A DNA stretch of 64,000 nucleotides from Pelagimonas sp. (GCA_025210265.1 JAOASD010000017.1:46843-110842), one strand, 5' to 3'; numbered from the stretch's first letter, positions 25,217 through 33,566 are shown. Made by a program: numbers and translations. The notes: generated by a model from the letters alone, not told the origin.

Positions 25217-25587
25217 TGACCTGCCTCCTTTCGTTCAATCATGTGTGGGCAGCTGTTGCAGGCTCGGCGCATCCGGGTGTGCAGGGTGTTGATCAGGTCG
25301 TCGCTCCCTGCCCTCTCCTGCCATTTCACGCAGACATCCAAAGCGATGGAGCCAATAAACGGACAGTCGCGCGTCCCCGACAGGAACTTCCCGCGAATGA
25401 TGTCTTCGACCTTTTGCATGTCGCCCGGATACCGGTTGCGCAGGGTGTCAGAGACGACCGACGGGCTATAGCCCAGCGCCTTCGCGACCTTGCTTTGCGA
25501 GCTGCGCTCACATTCTACGACCAGCGCCTCGACCCAATCGGGCAGATCCGCTCCCCAGGCTTCCTGGGCCACACCACGCGCGCTCAC
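25213..25587 (-). CDS. HTH protein of the early region
   Basis: The 124-residue protein has a central helix-turn-helix (SQSKVAKALGYSPSVVSDTL) and a C-terminal Cys-containing tail (RRACNSCPHMIER). It resembles small transcription regulators found downstream of the B gene in alphaproteobacterial Mu-like phages. It probably regulates phage or host genes early in growth; targets unknown. Confidence 0.65.
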   Translation of the reverse strand: MSARGVAQEAWGADLPDWVEALVVECERSSQSKVAKALGYSPSVVSDTLRNRYPGDMQKVEDIIRGKFLSGTRDCPFIGSIALDVCVKWQERAGSDDLINTLHTRMRRACNSCPHMIERKEAGQ

Positions 25588-26123
25588 GTTTTTGGCTCCG
25601 GGTTGGAGCGAAACAACTCGTCAGTGTTTGGATCGTGCAACATGGTCCAGCGACGCACACGGGGACCTGACGGGCCTGTATTTTTAATAATCCGGTAGAC
25701 CGTGTCCTGCTTGTTGCGGATACGGCTCTGGCTGACGCGGAGATATTCATGCTCCACCAAAAGCCTGCAATAGCTGTTCGCCGCCTGAACCGTGACCTCG
25801 TAGCCGGCGGCGTTGCAATGCGCGGCTAGGCTGCGCGCAGTAATAGAGCCCTGCTTGCGAATGACCCTCCAAAGCGCATCTTCACGGGTGATACCCCGCT
25901 CGAATGGCTCTGCCTTGATTTCTAATTCCTTGTTTACCAGAACTTTTCGGTGGCCGTCTTTGCCAAGCTGGCGAACAAGTTTTTTCTTGAGCCACTGACG
26001 GCAGTACTCACGGGCGGCGGTTTCGGAGATACCCCCGCTGCAGAGGGTTTCCCATGTGAACTCGGGCAGCGCCTTTACCGCGTCCCAGGCTTCGCGCTCA
26101 ATTGGGCTTTTGAAACGGCTCAT
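25584..26123 (-). CDS. winged-helix-type early phage protein
   Basis: The 179-residue protein (MSRFKSPIEREAWDAVKALP...) contains two possible winged-helix regions (SETAAREYCRQWLKKKLVRQ and SITARSLAAHCNAAGYEVTV), a pattern of replication or regulatory DNA-binding proteins. The ATG at 26123 overlaps the B-like stop by ATGA; the longer frame reaches into that gene and is rejected. Exact role unknown. Confidence 0.65.
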   Translation of the reverse strand: MSRFKSPIEREAWDAVKALPEFTWETLCSGGISETAAREYCRQWLKKKLVRQLGKDGHRKVLVNKELEIKAEPFERGITREDALWRVIRKQGSITARSLAAHCNAAGYEVTVQAANSYCRLLVEHEYLRVSQSRIRNKQDTVYRIIKNTGPSGPRVRRWTMLHDPNTDELFRSNPEPKT

Positions 26124-26917
26124 CGTGCGACACTCCGCAACGGGGCCTTTTGCACCAAGCGCACCTTCGGCCGGAGATCCTGTGGATTGCGCGCCGCTGG
26201 CACCCCGCCATCGGCAAAGGGGCGGTCGCCCCACAAAGCGAGATCCACTTCACGTTTCCCAGAGGAGGCCGCCACTTGACGCAGCTTCAGGAGGTTATTG
26301 TTCACAGTCCGTGCAGAACCATTGGAAACCTCGACGATCTTCGCCATCAGGTCTTCAGCGATTGTGATATTCGGAGCGTAAATATCAGCCAGTTGCCACG
26401 CGTCATTCATCTCACATGGTTGCGCAGGCACCCAAACCGAGATCCGGCTGCGCAAATTCTCAATCGCGGTCAAGGCCGTCGGCAGCTCTTCTTCACCGAC
26501 AAGGATAACCGGCACATATCGACCCGCAGCGTTGTAGATGTCCCGTGTCAAACCGATCATCGCCTTGCTGCGGAACAAATACTGCGCATCGTCGATGATC
26601 AAAGGCCGAGGGAACTTGACCAACTGGGCAGCAACCAACGCGACAAGATTAGGGATGGAGCCCTTCGGCTTGATGCCCATGACCTTGCAGATGCTTTCCA
26701 TCAAGAAGCGTTGGGTGACGCATTCAGGCACCTCTACGGACACCGCATCAAGACCAATCTCTGCGACGCTGACGGCAGTAGACTTACCCCAACCCGACGG
26801 GCCATGGAAACATGCCATACGCTCTTGACCCTCGGGTGCATCCAGAAGCGTCTGTGCAGCGGTGTAAAGTTCGATGACATTCGTGAGTTTTGCCACACTT
26901 GGGGTGGTGGAGATCAT
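26120..26917 (-). CDS. transposition protein B, AAA+ ATPase (MuB-like)
   Basis: The 265-residue ATPase has Walker A HGPSGWGKST, Walker B LIIDDAQ and a C-terminal helical DNA-binding region. MuB binds target DNA, attracts the transposase and gives target immunity. The gene follows the transposase by 15 nt. The ATG at 26917 has GGAGG six bases away, better than the ATG six nt upstream that abuts the same GGAGG. Confidence 0.93.
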   Translation of the reverse strand: MISTTPSVAKLTNVIELYTAAQTLLDAPEGQERMACFHGPSGWGKSTAVSVAEIGLDAVSVEVPECVTQRFLMESICKVMGIKPKGSIPNLVALVAAQLVKFPRPLIIDDAQYLFRSKAMIGLTRDIYNAAGRYVPVILVGEEELPTALTAIENLRSRISVWVPAQPCEMNDAWQLADIYAPNITIAEDLMAKIVEVSNGSARTVNNNLLKLRQVAASSGKREVDLALWGDRPFADGGVPAARNPQDLRPKVRLVQKAPLRSVAR

Positions 26918-26932
26918 GCTCATCCTCCTTTG

Positions 26933-29020
26933 TTATTCCGAAGTGCCAAAGATCTGGCGCAGATCCATTTTCGCGCGGTACTCTGACGAGGTTTGATATT
27001 GGGCCAACCAATCGGCCTGTGCTGGTGTGAGCGGCTTGCCTGCGGCCTGCTGGTCTTCAAGTTCAAGCGCCCGTTCAAAGGCATTTTCATTGGTTTCCGG
27101 GGCGCGCTGCGCGCGGCGTTCCCCCAGATCCGCCACCTCGGCCGGGCGCTCAATCGAGGCTGCCTTAGCCGGTTTCTTGGTCTTAGCTGCGCGGGGGTGC
27201 GCCGGAACGATCTGGATCACCTCGGCCTCTGGTGTGGGTGGCTCTTCCTGCGTTCCACGGGCTGCGCGCAGACGGGCCGCCAATTCGCTGGCATCCAAGA
27301 GATCTTCGGCTTCTGCCGCTTTCTTGGTCGCCTTCTGGAAGCCCCGACGCAGGCGCGCATAATTCTTGGCGTCTTCGACCGACAGGAAATCACCGGCAAC
27401 CAATGCAGGCGCTTCGCCGAGATAGGCACCATCAAGGCTGTAAACATGGATCGACGCATGAAGGTTGTCGGGGTCAAAGCGGGCGACGACCTTTTGGCCC
27501 TCGATCCGATGCATCCATGGTGCCCAGAACCGGCTGTCAAACAGCTTGATTTCGCCGTTGCGGTTTCCGGCCCGGACCCCTTCCGCCGCCAACAACCAAA
27601 GCCGCGTCTGTTCAGCAGTCGCCTTACGGATCGGTGCGGTCCTGTAGCTCTCTTCGAATACCTGATTGAACGACTTACCAAACGCGACTTCGCTCCGGCG
27701 ATCAGGTTTTGCGTTGTGGCGCTGAATGTAGTCTTCCAAAACCTCACGAAGTTCATCCAGATCCGCAGCAGCCGTGCCATAGTTCTCAGGCTTCGCATCA
27801 GGACGGTTGCCCGTGTAGGCTCCATCGAAAGCCGGATCTGTACCCGCATCTTGCTCAAGATCCTTAAAGACACGCTCAATCGGCTTGGCCTGCCCCCATG
27901 CGGGGCTTGCCCAATGCACCTCGATGCCCAGCGCAGGCATCAGACCGATCATCTCGTCTTCTTTGATCTTGAAGCGAAAACGGGTCTTGGCCCCGCCGGT
28001 CAGGATCTTGGCGGCGAACTCGCGCCCGTTATCCATCAAGGCGTGTTTGGGGATTCCGTACTTCGTAACAAGATCGCCGAAGGTCAGCCGCACTGTGTGG
28101 CTGTCTGGGTTCAGCGACATACGCCATGCAAGGATCTTGCCGGAATAGACGTCCGAGAACACCACAATCTGCGGGCGCACGGGTTTAGGCTCACCTGGCC
28201 AATGCGCGAATAGATCGAGCTTGTGATAGTCGGCCTGGACACATTCCAGCGCGTGCATCGCGGTCTTGGAACGATCCTGATACGGAAAATAGCGTTTGAG
28301 CGCATGAGCGCCTTCGCGGTTCAGAATGATGATCGGCTTTGGCACTTCGCGCTGGAATTTGCGCTTAACCTGGTGAAGTGGTGGAACCGGCGCGCCGCGC
28401 TGGATTGCATCACGTTTCGCGCGGTCATAAGCGATGGTGTAGGTGATCGCCTTGTCGCGCAGATAGTCCGATTTGAAGAACCGGAAAAACTCATCATCAA
28501 CCGCGATCGGGGCGCGTTTCGGGCCAGCGTGACGTGGCACCAGGTAAGCCAGCCGATCCTCTGGCGCGACGCCTTCAATCAGGCCAAGCCAGTTCCAGAT
28601 CGTGCGCGCAGACGCGTCAGAACTGCGCGCCAATTCCGTCACCGCACAGTTGCGGGTCAGCCCGGCCATTTCCAGCGCCTCCAGCTCCTGAATGCGTTTC
28701 AGGCGCTGCTCTGCTGTGGCCTTCGCTTTGGTCTTGGCGGCCTCATAGGTCGCCCAAGCCTCTTCTGAGGTCGGACGCGGGGATTTCTCTTCCTGACCGA
28801 ATGATGTGAGCTTGAGACGCGCGCGCATGGGCAGCACCGTGAAATGGTACTCCAACCCACCGCCCCGCGCTTTGCGGCGGCGCACCTTGCCTTCCTGACG
28901 GTCCCACCCCTCGCGCTTTGCCATATCATTGACGCCGCGTTTGGTGTTGGGAACATCAGGCAGACCGGCCTCGGCCAGCTCCGCTGCGCTCCACCAGACT
29001 TGATCAGGAATATCAGCCAT
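26933..29020 (-). CDS. DDE transposase A (MuA-like)
   Basis: The 695-residue protein has an N-terminal Mu-type DNA-binding domain (VWWSAAELAEAGLPDVPN...), a second helix-turn-helix around SSDASARTIWNWL, and a retroviral-integrase-type catalytic core. The DDE triad is visible as Asp264 (CVQADYHKL), Asp330 (LMDNGREF) and Glu382 (KPIERVFKDL), close to MuA positions 269, 336 and 392. A basic/acidic C-terminal tail probably contacts B. It performs integration and replicative transposition. GAGG nine bases before the ATG at 29020 supports this start. Confidence 0.95.
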   Translation of the reverse strand: MADIPDQVWWSAAELAEAGLPDVPNTKRGVNDMAKREGWDRQEGKVRRRKARGGGLEYHFTVLPMRARLKLTSFGQEEKSPRPTSEEAWATYEAAKTKAKATAEQRLKRIQELEALEMAGLTRNCAVTELARSSDASARTIWNWLGLIEGVAPEDRLAYLVPRHAGPKRAPIAVDDEFFRFFKSDYLRDKAITYTIAYDRAKRDAIQRGAPVPPLHQVKRKFQREVPKPIIILNREGAHALKRYFPYQDRSKTAMHALECVQADYHKLDLFAHWPGEPKPVRPQIVVFSDVYSGKILAWRMSLNPDSHTVRLTFGDLVTKYGIPKHALMDNGREFAAKILTGGAKTRFRFKIKEDEMIGLMPALGIEVHWASPAWGQAKPIERVFKDLEQDAGTDPAFDGAYTGNRPDAKPENYGTAAADLDELREVLEDYIQRHNAKPDRRSEVAFGKSFNQVFEESYRTAPIRKATAEQTRLWLLAAEGVRAGNRNGEIKLFDSRFWAPWMHRIEGQKVVARFDPDNLHASIHVYSLDGAYLGEAPALVAGDFLSVEDAKNYARLRRGFQKATKKAAEAEDLLDASELAARLRAARGTQEEPPTPEAEVIQIVPAHPRAAKTKKPAKAASIERPAEVADLGERRAQRAPETNENAFERALELEDQQAAGKPLTPAQADWLAQYQTSSEYRAKMDLRQIFGTSE

Positions 29021-29621
29021 GCTGATCTTCCTCATGAGAACGCCCGATTCCCGATTTGGCGATACCAGCTTTTGAATTGCCCGGAGCATCCAATGACGAA
29101 AACAGACTTGTCTCGGTATTTGGACAACCTTGACCGGTACCAATGGGAGATTGTGGCTCAGTTTGATGAGCTTCTGGACTATTTCCCGGACGATGCGCGT
29201 CACACCCTTGCCGGGTTTTCTCCTGATGAGTGGGCGAGGTTTCTGAAAACAGCCTCCGAAGCTTTTCCCGAAAAAGCCAGTAGTCTTCTGTCTCAGGGCC
29301 CATCAGCGCAGAAGCGGGGTCTACAGAAAATGCCTCAAGAGGATCAAGTGCTTCTTCTGGTTCAGGCTCGTAGGCTGGCGCTTCTATCAGCCAGAACACT
29401 ATCCCTCGTGCGAGAGATTTCACCGGTGTCTGGTCCGTATCGTCGAGTTTGTCGGCAAGTGGCTCAAGCCGCTTTAGAGCTGCAGGACCAACCAACCCAA
29501 TTTGACCTATTGTGGCTGCGACTAACCGATTGACGCCATGCACAATCAAATAGCCGGGAATGCAGACCCGAGGATTGTGCCGCCAGGAAAAGCGGGCGCT
29601 GATTTTGTCATGACGTCTCAC
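29013..29621 (-). CDS. early phage protein between parB-like and transposase genes
   Basis: The 202-codon frame starts at GTG overlapping the parB-like stop (GTGA) and ends 8 nt inside the transposase gene, so it is perfectly coupled on both sides. Residues about 20-125 look like a real protein (NRLVAATIGQIGLVGPAALK, then acidic DPLEAFSVDPAS). The last 75 residues are low-complexity Gln/Gly/Ser/Pro, where an antisense ORF with a good ribosome site lies. Function unknown. Either the C-terminus is disordered or this stretch encodes something else. Confidence 0.5.
   Translation of the reverse strand: MRRHDKISARFSWRHNPRVCIPGYLIVHGVNRLVAATIGQIGLVGPAALKRLEPLADKLDDTDQTPVKSLARGIVFWLIEAPAYEPEPEEALDPLEAFSVDPASALMGPETEDYWLFREKLRRLFSETSPTHQEKTRQGCDAHRPGNSPEAHQTEPQSPIGTGQGCPNTETSLFSSLDAPGNSKAGIAKSGIGRSHEEDQHG
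29093..29533 (+). CDS. possible antisense gene opposite the early operon
   Basis: A plus-strand ORF of 146 codons begins MTKTDLSRYLDNLDRYQWEI with GGAG six bases before its ATG. Its first 75 residues are rich in Asp, Glu, Phe, Tyr and Leu (QFDELLDYFPDDARHTLAG), unlike the Arg/Pro/Ser-rich products of chance frames in G+C-rich DNA. It overlaps the minus-strand gene 29013-29621 tail to tail. The later residues look less natural. Either could be the true gene in the overlap. Confidence 0.35.
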   Translation: MTKTDLSRYLDNLDRYQWEIVAQFDELLDYFPDDARHTLAGFSPDEWARFLKTASEAFPEKASSLLSQGPSAQKRGLQKMPQEDQVLLLVQARRLALLSARTLSLVREISPVSGPYRRVCRQVAQAALELQDQPTQFDLLWLRLTD

Positions 29622-30502
29622 GTGTCACCCCCAACCTGATTGGCCTCTGCGCCCTCCCCAAGAAGCGCGCGCAGCTCGTCAGCATATTCTTCGACAAAGG
29701 CTGTCCGCACACGCGGCCCGCCCCGGTCCCAGGCATCCCGCAGCCGCAACAATTTCTGGTCATGATCGGACAAGAGCGGAGCCGCTGTGCCCTGACTGGC
29801 CGAATAGTTGGCGCGGGCTTTGGTGGCATTCTTGGCCTTGCCTTCGGACAAAGCGGCCACGACATAGCGGCGCTCCTCGGGATCGCTGATCTTGGCAATC
29901 GTGGTCAGATCGTTGAGTGTGACGGGGGCAGGAGCGCCCCGAAGAGCGTTTGCATCTGCGCCAATTACAGCGGTGCCCGCCTTTACAAGACGCTCCACCT
30001 GCCGCTTGCTCATGGCAAACTTATCGGCTGTAGATTGGCAAAACGACACGATGTCGTTTTGCCGACCGCCTGTGAACTGATTACCCCGGTTCCCGCCCTG
30101 GCGTGTCTCGGGATGCATGGCCTCGTACAGCTCTTTGCGCGCAGCCAGAAACACAGCGTTATCCAACGCGGTCAGCTCAGCGCCCGCCAGATTGTCGTCA
30201 ATCTCCATCATGCGCGCAAAGCTGTCATTGCACTCCCAGCACGTGACGGGGATGCTGGCGAACTCTGCGTCGCCCTCGTCTCGCAACTGGCGGAACGCTT
30301 CCAGGCGATGACCTCCGGCCATCAACTGGATCTTGCCGCTACGCTTGATCTTGCGCACGTGGATCGGATCCTGCAGGACGCCCAGATCACGGATCGACGT
30401 TTTCAGTGCATCAACGCCCGCCTGACCAACAGGGCGCAGTCGCCCGTCAGTGTGGATTTCGTCCAGCGGCAGCGCGGTGATGGATGTGATAACCTTGCTC
30501 AT
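29618..30502 (-). CDS. ParB/Srx-fold protein of the early region
   Basis: The 294-residue protein has an N-terminal ParB/Srx-type domain (ALPLDEIHTDGRLRP, then AGGHRLEAFRQL) and a downstream helix-turn-helix (STADKFAMSKRQVERLVKAG). ParB-like proteins in phages can be partition CTPases, nucleases or DNA modifiers; here no partner ParA is present. The TGATG overlap with the zinc-ribbon gene sets the start. A segment (30318-30423) is copied in the relic at 36.7 kb. Confidence 0.85.
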   Translation of the reverse strand: MSKVITSITALPLDEIHTDGRLRPVGQAGVDALKTSIRDLGVLQDPIHVRKIKRSGKIQLMAGGHRLEAFRQLRDEGDAEFASIPVTCWECNDSFARMMEIDDNLAGAELTALDNAVFLAARKELYEAMHPETRQGGNRGNQFTGGRQNDIVSFCQSTADKFAMSKRQVERLVKAGTAVIGADANALRGAPAPVTLNDLTTIAKISDPEERRYVVAALSEGKAKNATKARANYSASQGTAAPLLSDHDQKLLRLRDAWDRGGPRVRTAFVEEYADELRALLGEGAEANQVGGDT

Positions 30503-30759
30503 CACGCACCCATCCAATCGCCAGGGACATATCCCGCACGGCAGCTATTGCAGAGGCGGTTATGGATCCCCTCGCTTTTGAATTTCTTACGACAACAAAG
30601 GCACTTGCGGTGCTTGGTCTTCGCCTTTTTCTGCAAACGAGCCAACCGATCTTCGGCCTCGTCATTCGTTGCGAACACCCGCGACAGGTGCTTGCCCTCT
30701 GCATCCACAACCACATAACAATTGGTCTTGTGGAGGATCCGTAGCCCAGCATCAGCCAT
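30502..30759 (-). CDS. small protein with C-terminal zinc-ribbon motif
   Basis: The 85-residue protein has a beta-hairpin N-terminus (YVVVDAEGKHLSRVF) and a basic middle (RLQKKAKTKHRK), then CLCC...LCNSC (two Cys pairs) that could bind zinc. GGAGG seven bases before the ATG is a strong ribosome site. Function unknown. Confidence 0.65.
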   Translation of the reverse strand: MADAGLRILHKTNCYVVVDAEGKHLSRVFATNDEAEDRLARLQKKAKTKHRKCLCCRKKFKSEGIHNRLCNSCRAGYVPGDWMGA

Positions 30760-31063
30760 TGCGCACCTCCTTCGCAAGAGAGCGCATGTGGTGCCGGAAA
30801 ACGCCGCTCATTTCGGCGAAAGCATCGGGGTTGTTCTGCTCGATGCAGGCGACCAGCGTTTCGAGCAGGCGCAAGGTTCCGTCATCAAAGAAGCGTTCAA
30901 GGCATTCAAGCAGCCGTTCATTTACATCTGCGATCTTGTCCAGCGTGACATCGAAACTCTCCTCGCCGTGGTCAGCGATGGTATCCAAAACGGTAAACAG
31001 CCTCTGGCGGTGCGCGACGCGGGCCTCGATTTCATGCAGATCTCGAACAATAGAATGGTCCAT
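30752..31063 (-). CDS. early phage helical protein of unknown function
   Basis: The 103-residue protein (MDHSIVRDLHEIEARVAHRQ...) is helical and acidic. GAGG precedes the ATG at 31063 and its stop overlaps the zinc-ribbon gene by 8 nt. No family recognised. Confidence 0.6.
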   Translation of the reverse strand: MDHSIVRDLHEIEARVAHRQRLFTVLDTIADHGEESFDVTLDKIADVNERLLECLERFFDDGTLRLLETLVACIEQNNPDAFAEMSGVFRHHMRSLAKEVRNG

Positions 31064-31074
31064 CAAACACCTCT

Positions 31075-31533
31075 TCAACGGTACAAAACGGGGAGGAAGA
31101 CACAGAGGCCGGTGCAGAAGATCAGCACACAGGCCAATGCGATCACATCGCCAACCAGGCCCTCAGACACGCGAGCCTCAAAGCGGCAAATCTGGCCCCA
31201 CACCATGCGCCAGCGGGAGGATACTGACAGAGCGCACGGCGTGGGGTCCCCAGCTGTCTCAAGGCTGGGGGTATCAAGCGGCACCTGAACGTGAGTGGTG
31301 ACTTCGGTTGCCGGTGAACCGCTCGACATATTGGAAAAACCGGAAATCTGAGCGTCACGAAGCGCCTGCGCATGTTCAGCAATGCGCGATGAAGCCAGTC
31401 GCACCGGCTCGTGATACCCAGAGTGAAGGACCGTCTGGATCAGCGCGGCGCCCAATGCGATGCGCTCTAGATCCGTCAGGCCACGGCCCAGATCATGGGC
31501 GCGGATTGCAGTGGCATGGTGATGGTCGATCAT
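31075..31533 (-). CDS. early phage protein with C-terminal membrane helix
   Basis: The 152-residue protein has a helical N-terminal half (TDLERIALGAALIQTVLHSG) and a C-terminal transmembrane segment (VIALACVLIFCTGLCVFLPV). It is coupled to the Bro-N gene by ATGA. A tail-anchored early membrane protein could alter host physiology or exclude other phages; this is speculation. Confidence 0.6.
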   Translation of the reverse strand: MIDHHHATAIRAHDLGRGLTDLERIALGAALIQTVLHSGYHEPVRLASSRIAEHAQALRDAQISGFSNMSSGSPATEVTTHVQVPLDTPSLETAGDPTPCALSVSSRWRMVWGQICRFEARVSEGLVGDVIALACVLIFCTGLCVFLPVLYR

Positions 31534-32126
31534 TTGGTCACCTCCTGCACTGTCTCCAACCCTGATCGAAAAACACTGATCATTGACGTGCTGCGCCCGG
31601 TCATTCGAGAAATCTCGGACAGCGAATGACCCGCATCTATCAGGCGTTTGATTTCAGCCCGCTCGGCCTGCGTTGTTGGTACGCGGGGTGCCCGCGCGCG
31701 ACGCTTTCCAACTTTCTGGCGCAGCAGCTCGTTTTCTGCCTCAAGAAGTTCGATCAGGCGTTTGGCGCTGATCTCTTCCTTCGCCTCTTGCGAAGGCATC
31801 TTATATTGCCCCTCGCGGCGCAGTGTTGGCAGCACCTCGGCTGTCACCCATTTACGGAACCGCCGCGCCGCTGGTTTGCGGCTGGTCAGGATCAACGCAT
31901 ACAGGCCGCTTTCGTTGACCACGTTGGTTGTCTGGGTTCTGCCGATGGCGTCGGTAATACCGACACCATCTTTTTCATCACTTTCGAGACGAGATAGTGC
32001 GTCGCGAGAGTTCCCGATTTCCAACACCCGGCAAACATCGGCAGCAACCCACCAGCTGACACCATCACGCATCACCGCGCGCACCGGCGTATCCTCAAAA
32101 TCGAAAGGGATAATTTGGGCGCTCAT
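31530..32126 (-). CDS. Bro-N domain antirepressor-like protein
   Basis: The 198-residue protein has an N-terminal Bro-N domain (DTPVRAVMRDGVSWWVAADV, then VVNESGLYALILTSRKPAAR and KWVTAEVLPTLRREG), a coiled-coil linker (IELLEAENELLRQKV) and a C-terminal helix-turn-helix (HSLSEISRMTGRSTSMISVF). Such proteins act as phage antirepressors or DNA-binding regulators. GGAGG lies nine bases before the ATG at 32126. Confidence 0.85.
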   Translation of the reverse strand: MSAQIIPFDFEDTPVRAVMRDGVSWWVAADVCRVLEIGNSRDALSRLESDEKDGVGITDAIGRTQTTNVVNESGLYALILTSRKPAARRFRKWVTAEVLPTLRREGQYKMPSQEAKEEISAKRLIELLEAENELLRQKVGKRRARAPRVPTTQAERAEIKRLIDAGHSLSEISRMTGRSTSMISVFRSGLETVQEVTK

Positions 32127-32199
32127 GGAAGCATCCTCCACAAGCCGTCAAAAGCTGCGTAACGTGGCATTGCATTGTCCGCCACACAGGAAAGAACCA

Positions 32200-32433
32200 T
32201 GACCTCAAACATCGAAAACGCCCTCCCTGCCGATTGGATGGCTGCCCGTCTCCGATGTCTCGAAATGACTGTCGCCACCCTGATCAAACTCTGCGACGAC
32301 GACGATCCGGGCCTCGCCGATCTGGTTCTCGCGGTCATGCAAAGTCAGCGTGCCGCTGCCATGGGCAAGGATGCGCTGTTGTGTTTCGCCGTCGAGGATC
32401 AGGAGAAAAGAGTCAGATCCCTTATGGAATAAG
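32200..32433 (+). CDS. possible antisense gene opposite early operon
   Basis: A plus-strand ORF of 77 codons (MTSNIENALPADWMAARLRC...) has AGGA about seven bases before its ATG. Its composition is protein-like (VATLIKLCDDDDPGLADLVL) and not typical of a chance frame. It overlaps the C-terminal 76 codons of the minus-strand gene 32205-32531. No promoter is evident. Confidence 0.35.
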
Positions 32434-32531
32434 ACCGGCGTCTGGACCCGGCGGCGGCGCGCTGCCGTTTTTGCGGCTTCGAGATCTACGAACTCGCCGG
32501 GTGCCAACCCCATTTTTTCGCGTTCATTCAT
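32205..32531 (-). CDS. early phage protein of unknown function
   Basis: The 108-codon gene (MNEREKMGLAPGEFVDLEAA...) has GGAGG seven bases before its ATG and overlaps the preceding stop by ATGA, so it is part of the early operon. The N-terminal 45 residues look natural; the remainder overlaps an antisense ORF. No family recognised. Confidence 0.55.
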   Translation of the reverse strand: MNEREKMGLAPGEFVDLEAAKTAARRRRVQTPVLFHKGSDSFLLILDGETQQRILAHGSGTLTLHDRENQIGEARIVVVAEFDQGGDSHFETSETGSHPIGREGVFDV

Positions 32532-32752
32532 TCCCAGACCTCCACAAACTCTTGCATAATGACCGCCGCGGCGATCGCCCTCGTCATGCGCCAGAAGGTT
32601 TTCCACGATGCCTTGTCGTCAAAACGGAACCCGTGCTGGGCCAAAAGATTCTGGTTGAACACATCCGCGCCACCACCAATCATGACAACAGCACCGCCGG
32701 TGACAGGATCGCGGAAAATTTCGATGAGCCGATGTTTGTTGCGGTAGCCCAT
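32528..32752 (-). CDS. small early phage protein
   Basis: The 74-residue protein (MGYRNKHRLIEIFRDPVTGG...) has a glycine-rich beta segment (AVVMIGGGADVFN) and a C-terminal helix. The start overlaps the Ner-like stop (TGATG). No family recognised. Confidence 0.6.
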   Translation of the reverse strand: MGYRNKHRLIEIFRDPVTGGAVVMIGGGADVFNQNLLAQHGFRFDDKASWKTFWRMTRAIAAAVIMQEFVEVWE

Positions 32753-33036
32753 CACGCTTTCCCCCGAACGCGATCAAGCTTCGCAGCTTCGCGTTGCATA
32801 CGGTTGGAATAGGCCATCTCGACCATATCGCGGCCTGCCGCATCAATGATGCGGTCCAGCAGGGCTGTGCCGATTTCACCGCCCGCCTGACCATAGGTGG
32901 CGGTGCGGGCCACGCTGGTATTCACATTGTTGTCTTTGCACCACGCCTCAAAGCTCGTTCCGTTTGACCGAAACGCCCCCACGATCACTCCGTGAAGGAT
33001 CGTGCCGGGCTGGAACATCTTGTCCGCCTTTGTCAT
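32752..33036 (-). CDS. Ner-like regulator, first gene of the early operon
   Basis: The 94-residue protein (MTKADKMFQPGTILHGVIVG...) carries a degenerate Ner/Nlp-like helix-turn-helix (VIVGAFRSNGTSFEAWCKDN, then VNTSVARTATYG...AAG). It is the first gene after the control region, the position of ner in Mu, where Ner down-regulates early transcription and helps choose lysis. GAGG four bases before the ATG at 33036 sets the start. Confidence 0.65.
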   Translation of the reverse strand: MTKADKMFQPGTILHGVIVGAFRSNGTSFEAWCKDNNVNTSVARTATYGQAGGEIGTALLDRIIDAAGRDMVEMAYSNRMQREAAKLDRVRGKA

Positions 33037-33080
33037 ACTGCCTCGCATCGCAGGGTTGATCTGTGTCGTTGCAACATCAA

Positions 33081-33121
33081 TTTACCTATTATGGGTATTT
33101 TTTCAACCCATAATAGGTAAA
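33081..33121. promoter_or_regulatory. divergent control region: perfect 16-bp inverted repeat operator
   Basis: TTTACCTATTATGGGT (33081-33096) and its exact inverse ACCCATAATAGGTAAA (33106-33121) flank a 9-nt spacer. The element sits 20 nt before the repressor ATG and 45 nt before the Ner-like ATG, in the A+T-richest stretch of the window. Two converging operator half-sites for the XRE repressor, overlapping the divergent promoters, are the simplest reading. TTGAAA and TAATAG-like hexamers occur within, but exact -35/-10 pairs cannot be assigned. Confidence 0.75.
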
Positions 33122-33140
33122 TTTTGAGGAATACTTGTAA

Positions 33141-33566
33141 ATGACTGATTTGAAAGAAAAAATCAGACACGTTAGGAGCGAGCTAAGCCTCTCCAGAAAA
33201 GCCTTGGGGGAGAAAACTCACGTCCCGGAAGGAAAAGTTCAAAAAATAGAAACGGGCGTCCAGAGAGCTGACCACGACTTTCTGGCTGCGTTCATTCGGG
33301 AAACAGGTGCCGACGCCAATTGGCTTCTGAACAGCAATGCTCCTATTCTTAGTGGCCATTTTCCAAGGGCTGACTCAGCTGGCCAGCCTGTCGAAACGAA
33401 AAACTTGTGCCTTGCCATCGAAGCCATCGAAGAAGGTCTCGACGCCTTTGATCGCGTGGCTTCACCGGACATCAAGGCGGGCCTGATCGCCGCCGCCTAT
33501 GAGCTGCTGGAACAGGAAGGCGAAAAGGCCACAGCGCAAATTATCAGGTTGGTAAAGTCAGCTTAA
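33141..33566 (+). CDS. XRE-type phage repressor
   Basis: The 141-residue protein has an N-terminal helix-turn-helix of the Cro/CI type (LKEKIRHVRSELSLSRKALG, VPEGKVQKIETG) and a helical C-terminus for oligomerisation (LCLAIEAIEEGLDAFDRVAS). It lacks an S24 protease domain, so it is not a LexA-type cleavable repressor. It is divergent from the early operon and next to the 16-bp inverted repeat. GAGGA lies ten bases before the ATG. Confidence 0.88.
   Translation: MTDLKEKIRHVRSELSLSRKALGEKTHVPEGKVQKIETGVQRADHDFLAAFIRETGADANWLLNSNAPILSGHFPRADSAGQPVETKNLCLAIEAIEEGLDAFDRVASPDIKAGLIAAAYELLEQEGEKATAQIIRLVKSA

Noticed and set aside
33081..33121. The 16-bp inverted repeat as a terminator
   Set aside because: It lies between divergent starts, not after a gene, and its arms are A+T-rich without a following T-run.
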